A DNA stretch of 64,000 bases. Source: Dyadobacter pollutisoli (GTDB taxonomy: Bacteria; Bacteroidota; Bacteroidia; Cytophagales; Spirosomataceae). The notes beneath the pieces are model-generated. The model searched no databases. It was not told the origin of the DNA and saw only the letters and a list, made by a program, of their open reading frames with translations. The stretch is from positions 5,916,001-5,980,000 of the forward strand of contig NZ_CP112998.1 in the NCBI RefSeq assembly GCF_026625565.1, read 5' to 3'. Both the position numbers and the translations under genes were made by a program. Shown in pieces: positions 24,364 through 33,328 of the stretch; within the stretch, counting starts at the first letter, position 1; the number at the start of each line of letters is the position of its first letter.

Positions 24364-26049
24364 TTACGCTTCGTCGGTCACACAGCCTTCGCTCGCTGAC
24401 TTCACGGTGCGGATATATCTTCCTAACATTCCTTTTGTAAAACGTGGCGCGGGCTGAACCCACAGTGCTTTGCGAGCTGCCATTTCTTCGTCGGAAATAT
24501 GCAATGTCAATTGGCGCGTATTTGCGTCGATGCTAATTCGGTCGCCGTCCTTTACCAGTGCAATCGGTCCGCCGTCAAATGCTTCCGGTGTAATGTGGCC
24601 TACTACGAAACCGTGTGTTCCGCCTGAAAAACGCCCATCCGTGATCAATGCGATCTTGTCGCCCAATCCCGCTCCCATTACAGCAGACGTAGGTTTCAAC
24701 ATTTCCGACATTCCTGGTCCGCCTTTTGGGCCTGCATTACGGATCACTACCACATGTCCTGCTTTGATCTCTCCTTTTGACAGCATTGTAATAATTTCCG
24801 ACTCATGCTCACAAACCTTAGCCTCTCCGTCGAAAGTCATCCCTTCTTTCCCTGTAATTTTCGCAACAGCACCAGTTGGCGTAAGATTGCCATACATGAT
24901 CTGAATGTGGCCGCTTGATTTGATTGCTTGTTCCAGAGGGAAAACCATTTTTTGTGTGTCAAAATCCAGATCAGGCGCTTCTGCAAGGTTTTCAGCAACC
25001 GTTTTGCCTGTCACTGTGATGCAATCTCCGTGGATCAAGCCTTTGGAATATAAATACTTGGTAATAGCAGGAACACCGCCAATCGCCAAAATATCTTCCA
25101 TGTAGTACTTACCGCTTGGTTTCAGATCCGCGATAAAAGGTGTGCGATCCGAAATCGCCTGAATGTCGTCCAATGTCAGCCAAAGTCCTGCTGAACGTGC
25201 GATCGCCAGATAGTGCAATGCTGCATTGGTAGAACCTCCAAGCGCCATAACCACTGTCAATGCGTTTTCTAGGGACTTTTTAGTGATAATTTCCTTTGGA
25301 GTGATATTCAGTTCCAAAAGGTTTTTCATTGCAGCGCCGATTTTTTTGCACTCTTCCTGCTTGCCTTCGTGGGTAGCCGGGTAAGAACTGCTAAACGGCA
25401 AGCTCATTCCCATCGCCTCGATAGAAGCAGCCATGGTATTGGCAGTGTACATTCCACCGCAAGCTCCCTGGCCAGGGATTGAATTTTGTATAACTCCTTT
25501 GAAATCTTCGTCTGAAATATTATTCGCAAACTTTTTACCGAGTGCCTCAAATGCAGAAACGATATCCAGTTTTTGTCCTTTATAATGTCCCGAGCGGATC
25601 GTTCCGCCATAGACCATGATCGCCGGACGGTCCAGACGAGCCATCGCCATAACAGCACCGGGCATGTTTTTATCGCAACCTACTACTGCAATCACACCGT
25701 CGTACCATTGCGCGGCAACAACCGTTTCAATGGAATCAGCGATAATGTCGCGGCTTGGCAAAGAGTAACGCATACCGTCATTTCCGTTGGTCATCCCGTC
25801 GGAAACGCCGATTGTATTAAAAATAAGGCCTACCATATCATTGGCAGTAACGCCTTGCTTCACATACACTGAAAGACCATTCAAATGCATGTTACAAGGG
25901 TTTCCCTCATAACCTGTACTGGCAATCCCAATCTGTGGTTTTGCAAAATCTTCTTCCTTTAACCCGATGCCGTAAAGCATTGCCTGCGCAGCCGGATTGG
26001 TAACTTCCTGAGTAAGGGTTTTTGAAAATTTGTTTAGTTCTGTCGCCAT
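24364..26049 (-). CDS. ilvD: Dihydroxy-acid dehydratase
   Basis: 561 residues from the ATG at 26049 (MATELNKFSKTLTQE). The longer frame would read through the attenuator U-run and has no conservation. This Fe-S enzyme makes the 2-oxo acids of Val, Ile and Leu. The cluster cysteines lie in GNPCNMHL, GCDKNMPGA and ACGGMYTANTM, and SDGRFSGGTHG is the conserved C-terminal signature. It is the first gene of ilvDBNC and sits behind the leader peptide and attenuator described separately. Confidence 0.96.
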   Translation of the reverse strand: MATELNKFSKTLTQEVTNPAAQAMLYGIGLKEEDFAKPQIGIASTGYEGNPCNMHLNGLSVYVKQGVTANDMVGLIFNTIGVSDGMTNGNDGMRYSLPSRDIIADSIETVVAAQWYDGVIAVVGCDKNMPGAVMAMARLDRPAIMVYGGTIRSGHYKGQKLDIVSAFEALGKKFANNISDEDFKGVIQNSIPGQGACGGMYTANTMAASIEAMGMSLPFSSSYPATHEGKQEECKKIGAAMKNLLELNITPKEIITKKSLENALTVVMALGGSTNAALHYLAIARSAGLWLTLDDIQAISDRTPFIADLKPSGKYYMEDILAIGGVPAITKYLYSKGLIHGDCITVTGKTVAENLAEAPDLDFDTQKMVFPLEQAIKSSGHIQIMYGNLTPTGAVAKITGKEGMTFDGEAKVCEHESEIITMLSKGEIKAGHVVVIRNAGPKGGPGMSEMLKPTSAVMGAGLGDKIALITDGRFSGGTHGFVVGHITPEAFDGGPIALVKDGDRISIDANTRQLTLHISDEEMAARKALWVQPAPRFTKGMLGRYIRTVKSASEGCVTDEA

Positions 26050-26065
26050 TGGTGAATATATATGT

Positions 26066-26103
26066 AAATAAAAACACCTCACTCATTTGCAGTGAGTGAG
26101 GTG
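26066..26103 (-). terminator. ilvD attenuator terminator
   Basis: Perfect 11-bp stem CACCTCACTCA/TGAGTGAGGTG with a 7-nt loop, followed on the minus strand by TTTTTATTT, 16 bp before the ilvD ATG. Upstream GTGAGTG, overlapping the leader stop codon, is complementary to CACTCAC in the 5' arm and can act as antiterminator. CACGCG/CGCGTG inside the end of the leader ORF forms the competing protector hairpin. Confidence 0.88.
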
Positions 26104-26127
26104 CCAGGTTATGTGCTATCATCCCAC

Positions 26128-26181
26128 TCACGCGAAACGCGTGACGATAATTAGGGTCGGGACGAAGAGATTTAAAATCAT
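26128..26181 (-). CDS. ilvL: ilv leader peptide
   Basis: 17-codon ORF MILNLFVPTLIIVTRFA. Eight residues are branched-chain (I, L, L, V, L, I, I, V), including the run Leu-Ile-Ile-Val just before the CACGCG strand of the protector hairpin, plus two Thr. A ribosome stalled at these codons would cover CACGCG, release CGCGTGAGTG and permit antiterminator pairing. The codon content suggests sensing of all three branched-chain amino acids. Too short for usual gene calling. Confidence 0.82.
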   Translation of the reverse strand: MILNLFVPTLIIVTRFA

Positions 26182-26202
26182 TTCAGCGTAACAACTAAGT
26201 TC

Positions 26203-26216
26203 AGCGAAATTTCGCT
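26203..26216. promoter_or_regulatory. Palindrome near the ilv transcription start
   Basis: AGCGAAATTTCGCT, a 14-bp perfect palindrome about 20 bp downstream of the predicted ilv -7 element. It could be a repressor site or a 5' RNA hairpin. Confidence 0.35.
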
Positions 26217-26234
26217 CATTTCTTGTTGGTGATA

Positions 26235-26266
26235 CAAATTAGCAGGCTATCTTTTTATTTTCCAAA
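26235..26266 (-). promoter_or_regulatory. Predicted ilvDBNC promoter
   Basis: Minus strand: TTTG at 26263-26266 and TAATTTG at 26235-26241, separated by 21 bp, resembling TTTG-N19-21-TAnnTTTG with a one-base deviation in the -7 box. It predicts a start near 26228, 47 nt before the leader peptide. Confidence 0.45.
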
Positions 26267-26374
26267 CATTAACAGCTTTTTTTGTCAATATTCTACGATT
26301 AATACCAAATTTAACATTGGTAAAGCATCATATACGGAAAACAATTAATTTTGAATTTCAAAATCACCATTCAA

Positions 26375-27178
26375 ATGCTTACCACCGAATCATCTTCCAA
26401 CTACCATGATCTTGAAAAAATGAGCGTTCAGGACATTCTGACTTCCATTAATAACGAAGACCAGACCGTCCCAAATGCTGTTCAGAGATCCATTCCGCAA
26501 ATAGAAGCCCTTGTTGAGCAGATCGTTCCGCGCATGAAAAAGGGAGGCCGCCTCTTCTATATCGGCGCCGGTACCAGCGGAAGATTGGGAGTGGTGGACG
26601 CATCAGAATGCCCGCCGACATTTGGCGTACCTTTTGATCTCGTGGTAGGAATTATTGCAGGAGGAGATACTGCCATCAGAAAAGCGGTGGAAAATGCAGA
26701 AGACGATTGGAACCAGGCCTGGATTGACCTGAAACCGTATGAACCCAATGAAAACGACACATTAATAGGCATAGCAGCATCAGGCCGCACACCTTATGTG
26801 ATTGGCGGACTGAATGAAGCGCAAAAAGCACGTCTGCTGACGGGCTGTGTGGTGTGCAATGATGGCTCACCTGTCGCCAAAGCAGCCGAATTTCCCGTGG
26901 AAGTAGTAGTAGGCCCTGAATTTTTGACAGGAAGCACGAGAATGAAATCCGGTACCGCTCAGAAACTGGTCCTTAATATGATTTCAACGGCTGTCATGAT
27001 CCGGCTGGGCAAAGTGAAAGGTAACAAAATGGTGGATATGCAGCTTACGAATGAAAAACTGGTCAATCGGGCGCAGCAAATGATTATCGACGAGCTGCAT
27101 GTGAATGCGGCCGAGGCTGAGAAATTGCTGAATCAATATGGAAGTGTTCGGGGCGCCATTGAATCGTTGCAGAAATAG
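26375..27178 (+). CDS. murQ: N-acetylmuramic acid 6-phosphate etherase
   Basis: 267 residues from the ATG at 26375; the longer frame starts with TTG and overlaps a TAATTTTG -7-like element at 26346-26353. The SIS-domain enzyme cleaves the D-lactyl ether of MurNAc-6-P to GlcNAc-6-P in peptidoglycan recycling. Diagnostic sequence: YIGAGTSGRLGVVDASECPPTFG with the catalytic Glu, and TGSTRMKSGTAQKLVLNM. Somewhat short relative to the 300-residue E. coli enzyme but typical for this phylum. It is convergent with the oxidoreductase gene, 3 bp away. Confidence 0.95.
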   Translation: MLTTESSSNYHDLEKMSVQDILTSINNEDQTVPNAVQRSIPQIEALVEQIVPRMKKGGRLFYIGAGTSGRLGVVDASECPPTFGVPFDLVVGIIAGGDTAIRKAVENAEDDWNQAWIDLKPYEPNENDTLIGIAASGRTPYVIGGLNEAQKARLLTGCVVCNDGSPVAKAAEFPVEVVVGPEFLTGSTRMKSGTAQKLVLNMISTAVMIRLGKVKGNKMVDMQLTNEKLVNRAQQMIIDELHVNAAEAEKLLNQYGSVRGAIESLQK

Positions 27179-27181
27179 ATT

Positions 27182-28192
27182 TTAGATTTTCAGAACAATT
27201 TTCCCAAACTGCTGTCCCGAATCCATCAGACGCAAGGCTTTTTCAGCATCATCGAGCCGAAAAACGGTGTCAATGATGGGTATTATCTCTTTTTCTTCCA
27301 CAAATTTTATCATTTCCTGAAACTCTGACTCTGTGCCCATTGTGGTTCCGAGGATGTTGAGCTGCTTGAAAAATACTTTGGCGGGAACAATGTCCGTGAT
27401 GTTGCCAGTTCCACCTCCATAGAAGCAAATTCTCGCGCCGGGGGCTGCAATGTCAGTCAGCTTGGCGAATCCCGGACCGCCGGCGCTATCGATAATGACA
27501 TTGAAATAACCCAATTTCGGACCGCGCGCTTTTACCAGCAAATCCCGAAACCAGGTTGGATTTTTATAGTTAACCCCACCCTTTGCACCCATTTCAATGG
27601 CTTTCTGGATTTTTTGATCCGAGCCGGAAGTAACCCAAACTTCCGCACCGGCTGCGATGGCAAACTGGATTACGAATAACGCGACGCCTCCGCCTGCACC
27701 AGTAACCAACACTTTGTCTCCTGGCTGCCACTTCGCCCGGGTATGCAATGAACGCCAGGCGGTTAACGCGCCAAGTGGTAATGTGGCCGCTTGCTCGAAT
27801 GAGAGATATGCTGGTTTTTGAACCAGATAAGGGGCTTCTACTTTGACATATTCTGCAAAAGTCCCGTTATCCGGCAAACCTAGTATTTTGTGCTCATCTC
27901 CGTAAAAATCAGGATTTTCGCCCCAATTCTGAGATGGATTAATGATCACTTCCTTGCCCAGCCACGCGGAATCCACGCCTTCGCCAATTTCACTTACAAT
28001 GCCCGCACCATCCGATCCCGGAATAATGGGCGTAGTGATTTTGGGATAAAGTCCTTTTTGAATCCAGACGTCGCGGTGATTTAATGAAGCTGCTTTCAGC
28101 TGAACAATCACCTCACCAGCACCGGCCTGTGGTTTTTCAACGTCTTCAATGACCAGAGGCTCGTGAAGGTTTTTGATAATTGCAGCTTTCAT
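27182..28192 (-). CDS. Zinc-binding-type alcohol dehydrogenase / quinone oxidoreductase
   Basis: 336-residue MDR-superfamily protein. The N-terminal GroES-like domain (SLNHRDVWIQKGLYP, IPGSDGAGIVSEIG) is followed by a Rossmann domain with GDKVLVTGAGGGVALFVIQFA. The catalytic-zinc Cys of true alcohol dehydrogenases is not visible in the N-terminal segment and the structural-zinc Cys cluster is absent, placing it nearer the quinone-oxidoreductase branch. NADPH-dependent reduction of an unknown carbonyl or enone is the likely activity. It is 11 bp from the NIPSNAP gene upstream, so probably the same transcript. Confidence 0.85.
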   Translation of the reverse strand: MKAAIIKNLHEPLVIEDVEKPQAGAGEVIVQLKAASLNHRDVWIQKGLYPKITTPIIPGSDGAGIVSEIGEGVDSAWLGKEVIINPSQNWGENPDFYGDEHKILGLPDNGTFAEYVKVEAPYLVQKPAYLSFEQAATLPLGALTAWRSLHTRAKWQPGDKVLVTGAGGGVALFVIQFAIAAGAEVWVTSGSDQKIQKAIEMGAKGGVNYKNPTWFRDLLVKARGPKLGYFNVIIDSAGGPGFAKLTDIAAPGARICFYGGGTGNITDIVPAKVFFKQLNILGTTMGTESEFQEMIKFVEEKEIIPIIDTVFRLDDAEKALRLMDSGQQFGKIVLKI

Positions 28193-28203
28193 TCAATTCG
28201 GGC

Positions 28204-28992
28204 TTAGATATCTGAATAGTCGGTCGGCGTTAAATAGAAGCTCGTGTTTTTGGACACATTATTCTGATACTCGGGGTTTACTTTCAATTTGTTCCACTCC
28301 GCATCGGCACTGAATGCTTTCCAATGCTCGTCACGGGATGCCTTGTTGTCGAATGTGGTCATATACATCAAGTTTGGCTGATGGCTGCCTGCAATTACTT
28401 CTGCATAGAATACCGCATTAAAGCCAAGTCGCTCAAAAAGAGGAACTTCTCCGCCGTCGTTGAACATTTTCACCTTGTTCCGATAGATTTTTTCAGTGTG
28501 GCCTTCGTAGCTGCGCAATTCATAAACGCGCTCCGATTTTGGACCGGTTAATGCTGGCTTTTTGTGCATCGGCATGCCTGTAAATGCTTGCAAAACAATT
28601 GTTTCGTAGCGCGCGTAAGGCGCATTTTTGTATTCTGCGTCAATGTAATCTTTGCCGGCAGAAGCGTAGGCTGCATCTTTTGCCAATGTTTTTGGTATAT
28701 CCAGCAATTGTTCCAGCGATTTCAAAGGCGTAAAAACGTAGATCAATTTTCCAGCCATTGTATCGGAAGCAACGGGTTTGAAAACGCCTACATTCTTAAT
28801 TCCTGCGCGGTGCATAGCCGGAATATATGCGTCTTTCAAATAGTTTTCTACTCTGGTTTCCTGATCGGAATTTTTCAAGTGATATATCTTGATTTCATAA
28901 AACTCTCTTTTGGGAGGTGCGGCAAAAGAACTCAGGGTAATGGTAAACAGCAGCAATGCAACGATTGCATTTAGCTTCGAATGTCTGGTCAT
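28204..28992 (-). CDS. Exported NIPSNAP-family protein
   Basis: 262 residues from the ATG at 28992, chosen because MTRHSKLNAIVALLLFTITLSSFA is a clean signal peptide. The mature protein has two ferredoxin-like NIPSNAP modules, about 30-130 (REFYEIKIYHLKNSDQETRVENYLKDAYIPAMHRAGI) and 150-255 (RVYELRSYEGHTEKIYRNKVKMFNDGGEVPLFERLG). No enzymatic residues are established for this family. Its partner gene downstream encodes an MDR oxidoreductase. Confidence 0.88.
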   Translation of the reverse strand: MTRHSKLNAIVALLLFTITLSSFAAPPKREFYEIKIYHLKNSDQETRVENYLKDAYIPAMHRAGIKNVGVFKPVASDTMAGKLIYVFTPLKSLEQLLDIPKTLAKDAAYASAGKDYIDAEYKNAPYARYETIVLQAFTGMPMHKKPALTGPKSERVYELRSYEGHTEKIYRNKVKMFNDGGEVPLFERLGFNAVFYAEVIAGSHQPNLMYMTTFDNKASRDEHWKAFSADAEWNKLKVNPEYQNNVSKNTSFYLTPTDYSDI

Positions 28993-29097
28993 AATAATTG
29001 GCAAATATTGAATGTGGATTGTTGGTAAAAAAAGACCGGCATTTATCTTGTTTACCCTAAACACAATTAATATTTTACCTATCCTGGCAAAAAAGTC

Positions 29098-30129
29098 TTA
29101 GAATTTGGGACAGGAGAGCTGTTTTTTGCTGCTCTTACTACGCTTGGGCTTAGGCTCCAAAGGTGCGAATATGTAGGAAAGTGAAATCTCGTGAGCTCCG
29201 CCGCTGCCAGCCCCCAATGTTGAAATAGTGAGGTCGTAGCTGTAACCAATGGAAAATTTATCCTGCCGAAAACCCGCGAGAAAAATCAGGGATTCGTGGT
29301 TGTTGATGTTCTGCTCATATTTTTTGAAAGGTATACCACGGTACCAGGCACCTAAAACAAGCGGCTCGATGGTTGCATACAAACCGGCATCAAACTGATC
29401 GTATTTTCCTTGCTTTTTGTACATAATAGCGGGAGAGATCGTCTTTTCCTTATCAATTTCGTCGCCAAGAAAAGTGTATCCCGCAAACGGAATGCGCAAA
29501 CCCGCCTGCAAACTGGCTTTTACCGGAAGTCTCGCTTCCGACAACGATGAAAACGCCTGGTTAGGCCTGTTCAAATGGTGAGCCGAAACCCCTGCCCAGT
29601 ACCAGTCGGAATAAAGCATTGCGCCCGCCCCGAAATCAGCATAAAAAACATTGGGCCCGCCTTTCGCAAAAGGATCCTCCGAAGGTTGTCCTGTTAGCCC
29701 GCCATTATTATACTGGTCACCAAATGTCAGTCCGAAATAATCCAGTGTCCGGGAGGCAAAACCGCCCTGAATACCGAGCCTTAACGAAGTAACATCATTC
29801 ATCCGGACCTGGTAGGAATATTGCAATGCCGCCTCGGTCGATTTAAGGTTGCCCAGGCCCTGGCTATCCATCGTCACCAGCACGCCGACACCGCTATTGA
29901 AATTGGACAAAAACAGATCAGCACCGATAGATGTAGTAACAAAATTGGCCGAAAGTGATGGCCACTGGTTACGATAATTGATGGTTGCACGCGGCGCCAA
30001 TGCCCCTCCTGCCAGTGCCGGATTAAGGTACAGGGGATTGGCGTAAAACTGTGAGAATTGAGGATCCTGGCTCCAACCTTTCAGGCAGGACAGTGTCAAT
30101 ATGAAAAGGAGAAGTATACGCTTGATCAT
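29098..30129 (-). CDS. PorP/SprF-family T9SS membrane protein
   Basis: 343-residue outer-membrane protein with a signal peptide (MIKRILLLFILTLSCLKGWSQ), then DPQFSQFYANPLYLNPALAGG, the hallmark start of the PorP/SprF family. Further barrel strands lead to SIGYSYDLTISTLGAGSGGAHEISLSYIF. Family members serve type IX secretion and anchoring of cargo with type-B C-terminal domains. It is divergent from just such a cargo protein. The C-terminus has a basic tail (PKPKRSKSSKKQ) after the last strand, which is unusual for a barrel. Confidence 0.92.
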   Translation of the reverse strand: MIKRILLLFILTLSCLKGWSQDPQFSQFYANPLYLNPALAGGALAPRATINYRNQWPSLSANFVTTSIGADLFLSNFNSGVGVLVTMDSQGLGNLKSTEAALQYSYQVRMNDVTSLRLGIQGGFASRTLDYFGLTFGDQYNNGGLTGQPSEDPFAKGGPNVFYADFGAGAMLYSDWYWAGVSAHHLNRPNQAFSSLSEARLPVKASLQAGLRIPFAGYTFLGDEIDKEKTISPAIMYKKQGKYDQFDAGLYATIEPLVLGAWYRGIPFKKYEQNINNHESLIFLAGFRQDKFSIGYSYDLTISTLGAGSGGAHEISLSYIFAPLEPKPKRSKSSKKQLSCPKF

Positions 30130-30353
30130 ATATTTAACTAGTTGCTGCTCTTTAATTAGCAGCGCGATTTCAGGCTGAAAAAAATAACAGGATTAATTTC
30201 ACAAAATATCTTCAAATTGCGTATTAATATTCAAAATAGAGTGGTTTTACCGACATTAGCACACAAAATTTTAACATTTTATTTTCGTTAGTATTGTCGG
30301 GTGATCTGAATATTAATTGTGGTGGCCGGGGGTGTTTGAACAAGTAACGAAAC

Positions 30354-33230
30354 ATGGGGCGATTTTATAATAAGTACCAACAAATATTTTATACATTTTT
30401 CTTTCTTATGCTGTTGTCAACAGTGTATGTAAAGGCGCAAGCTCCGTTTCTGGTGGAAGGTCAGTGTATGCAAAATCCTGACTGCGAAGCTGACTCTACT
30501 ACATTCAAGGATACGCTAAGTACAGCCATTGCGTGGCGCTGGAGTTTTGGAGAAGGCGGTGCTTCGGACACACGCCGCAATGCACAGCACTCTTACATGG
30601 CACCCGGCTCATACACAGTCACATTGGTACGGACGATCCGCGGAGGCAGCCAGCAGACGGTTTCACAAGTCATACAAATCGGCGAATTGCCTCCCTCATT
30701 CCAGCAATGGAAAACTGATACGACCATTTGCCCGGGCGATACGCTCATTCTCGATCCTTATCCCAATGGCGCTCCCGAAGGAGCCCGGTATGTTTGGTAC
30801 CCGAAAGGAGATACCACCCAGACGTTAAATGTCGATAGCTCAGGCTGTTACTCTGTGGAAGTGATTTTGCCCAATGGCTGTAAAATCCAGGACAGGATCA
30901 ATGTGAAGATCTGTATGGAGCCCGTGAATCAGGAAGGTGCCAAATGGTTTTTCGGAGGTAATGCAGGGCTTGATTTTTCCAATAGTCCCCCCACACCCAT
31001 CACCGACGGCAAACTGAACACCCCGGAAGGAACCTCAGCCATAGCCAATTCGAAAGGGCAGCTGCTCTTTTACTCTGACGGTATTACGGTATGGAACAAG
31101 AACGGGGACGTCATGCCCTGTTTTGCGCCGGGGAATTGCGCCCCGTTGAAAGGAAGCCCGAATTCCACGCAATCCGTCCTCATTGTGCCCCAACCAACCT
31201 GTAAAGGCTGTGAATACCTGTTCAATGTCTTTACAACATCAGATATCAACGGTGAAAAGCTGTTAACGGTAAGTGTTGTGGACATGCGGAGAAACAATGG
31301 GCTGGGTGCAATTGTTGAACAAAACACAACATTGCAGCAACCTACCACCGAGCGTATAGTGTCCGCACGTAACGATCGCGACAGTACATACTGGGTTATT
31401 TCACACGATTACGGAACTAACAAATTCCGCATTTACCACGCTACTACCGGAGGATTGGTAGAAAGCAGCGCACCTGAACTGGGTATGGCCCATGACAGCG
31501 TCGGAAAAGCGCAAGGTTATATGAAATTTTCTTCGCCGGATACTACTACCGGTCAGCGCAGACTGGCAGTGATCATTCCTGGTCCTCCCAAAAATTATGT
31601 AGAATTGTTCAGTTTCAATGATTCTACCGGTGTATTAACCTATGATAAAACCATTGACCTCGGCCCCGCTCCACCCACCGCTTATGGGATAGAATTCTCA
31701 CCCAGCGGCGAAAAAATGTACATTTCATTCACGGGAGAAAACGGTACCAGTTCCTATCTGAAACAATACGACCTGACATTGCCCGATAGTCTCTTAACGG
31801 AAACGGCCATCACCATTGATAGTTCGGCTACCCGAAAGTTTGGCGCATTACAATTTGCGCCTGATGGGAAGATTTACATGGCCATTGAAGGCAGTGACTA
31901 CCTCGCTGTCATCGGCGAGCCGGAAGGAAATTCCCTCACAGGGGTTGAATATGAAAGAGATGGCGTGAACCTGGGTGGTAAAAAGAGCGAGCTGGGGCTT
32001 CCTAATATGGTTCAGGATTTTACGCAAGAATCGTCGGGACCCGGTTTCGAGGCCGATGGGTTTTGTACCAATGAACCTACCAATTTCACGGCCAGCCCCA
32101 TTTGCGACCCTATTGAAGATAGTTATCAGTGGGATTTCCTCGGTGACGGCAGCTTTACCGCACCTTCCAAAGAAACAAAAGCTACCTACACCTACACAAA
32201 ACCGGGTACATATATGGTACGCATGCGCGCGACCAATAAATGCAAGGACACGACCGTAGTGCAAGAAGTAACGATTTATGAAACACCGCCGCAAATCAGT
32301 CTCGGCGCTGACAAAGATACTTGCGGCGCATATGTGCCGCTGGATATGAAGGTAGAGGCAGAAGTGTACGCCTGGATTCACCGCGGAAGGGTGGTAGGTC
32401 GCCAGAGAACTTACCGCGCTATCGCCACAGGCCGTTATATTGCCGTTGCTTTCAATGGCCCGCAAGGTCAGTGTTTTTCTGCCGATACCATTGAAATTAC
32501 ATTAAGAAGGCCTCCCGCGTTTACCATCGGGCCTGACACCACACTCTGCCGCGACAGTTCTATCGTGCTAAGAGTGCAAAGTGACCGATGGATCGAGTAC
32601 AACTGGAGTACCGGCGAAAAAACAAGGGAAGTGACGATTGCGCAGCCTGGCACATACATTATTACTGTAAAAGACAGAAACGACTGCTTCAATGCTGATA
32701 CCATTCAGGTGGGCGAACTGCCTTCTCCGATACTGAATCTTGCACCGGAAAATGTGATCTGTATTCCGGACGGGCAGTCGGTAATCCTGGATGCGAACGG
32801 GCAAGGGCAGCTTTCCTATCTCTGGCCGGCGTCGGGCGACACCACCCGTACCATTACGGTAGACAAGGAAGGGCAGTATATAGTCCGGGCTACCAATAGG
32901 GAAGGCTGCGTGACCGAGCAGGTTACCGAAGTGGTGGATAAATGCGAACCGCGGTTTTTCATTCCTGATGCATTTACCCCCGACGGAGAAGGCCATAACG
33001 AGATACTGGAAATTTTCGGAGCTTATTATACCAATTTCTCAATCCGCATCTATAACCGATGGGGAGAAGTTATTTATGCTACCAACAACCTGGAAGCACG
33101 CTGGGACGGTACCTACAAAGGGTTGAAAGTACAGCCCGGAGCTTATCCATATGTACTTTCTTTTGAGAGTCTCTACTACCCCGAGCGTGCCCCGATCGTG
33201 AAGCGCGGCTCCGTGATGGTGATCAGATAA
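30354..33230 (+). CDS. T9SS cargo with PKD domains and gliding-type C-terminal domain
   Basis: 958-residue exported protein. After the signal peptide, a PKD-like domain (about 35-110; WRWSFGEGGASDTRRNAQHSYMAPGSYTVTLVR) precedes a beta-propeller-like region of about 200-560 (KWFFGGNAGLDFSNSPPTPITDGKL, LQFAPDGKIYMAIEGSDYLAVIGEP). A second PKD (about 575-650; YQWDFLGDGSFTAPSKETKATYTYTKPGTYMVRM) and Ig-like repeats follow. The end, FFIPDAFTPDGEGHNEILEIFG...IYNRWGEVIY, is the type-B gliding-motility-associated sorting domain. It is expected on the surface, paired with the divergent PorP/SprF protein. Binding partner unknown. Confidence 0.92.
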   Translation: MGRFYNKYQQIFYTFFFLMLLSTVYVKAQAPFLVEGQCMQNPDCEADSTTFKDTLSTAIAWRWSFGEGGASDTRRNAQHSYMAPGSYTVTLVRTIRGGSQQTVSQVIQIGELPPSFQQWKTDTTICPGDTLILDPYPNGAPEGARYVWYPKGDTTQTLNVDSSGCYSVEVILPNGCKIQDRINVKICMEPVNQEGAKWFFGGNAGLDFSNSPPTPITDGKLNTPEGTSAIANSKGQLLFYSDGITVWNKNGDVMPCFAPGNCAPLKGSPNSTQSVLIVPQPTCKGCEYLFNVFTTSDINGEKLLTVSVVDMRRNNGLGAIVEQNTTLQQPTTERIVSARNDRDSTYWVISHDYGTNKFRIYHATTGGLVESSAPELGMAHDSVGKAQGYMKFSSPDTTTGQRRLAVIIPGPPKNYVELFSFNDSTGVLTYDKTIDLGPAPPTAYGIEFSPSGEKMYISFTGENGTSSYLKQYDLTLPDSLLTETAITIDSSATRKFGALQFAPDGKIYMAIEGSDYLAVIGEPEGNSLTGVEYERDGVNLGGKKSELGLPNMVQDFTQESSGPGFEADGFCTNEPTNFTASPICDPIEDSYQWDFLGDGSFTAPSKETKATYTYTKPGTYMVRMRATNKCKDTTVVQEVTIYETPPQISLGADKDTCGAYVPLDMKVEAEVYAWIHRGRVVGRQRTYRAIATGRYIAVAFNGPQGQCFSADTIEITLRRPPAFTIGPDTTLCRDSSIVLRVQSDRWIEYNWSTGEKTREVTIAQPGTYIITVKDRNDCFNADTIQVGELPSPILNLAPENVICIPDGQSVILDANGQGQLSYLWPASGDTTRTITVDKEGQYIVRATNREGCVTEQVTEVVDKCEPRFFIPDAFTPDGEGHNEILEIFGAYYTNFSIRIYNRWGEVIYATNNLEARWDGTYKGLKVQPGAYPYVLSFESLYYPERAPIVKRGSVMVIR

Positions 33231-33278
33231 TCCTTCTTTTTGCAGATTAAAACAATTATTTTTGATTAAATAAATTTT

Positions 33279-33304
33279 CAGTCGCTGCTCACCGGCAGCG
33301 ACTG
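33279..33304 (+). terminator. Hairpin between the T9SS cargo gene and ruvB
   Basis: Perfect 9-bp stem CAGTCGCTG/CAGCGACTG with an 8-nt loop, followed by TTATAA. The T-run is weak, so terminator status is uncertain. Confidence 0.4.
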
Positions 33305-33328
33305 TTATAACTGCCTATCCAATCCATT

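Noticed and set aside
26050..26131. Upstream extension of ilvD through the attenuator
   Set aside because: Open frames here cross the terminator hairpin and U-run; the conserved protein starts at 26049.
31848..32465. 205-codon minus-strand frame inside the T9SS cargo gene
   Set aside because: It is a shadow frame of a gene with clear PKD and sorting domains on the plus strand.
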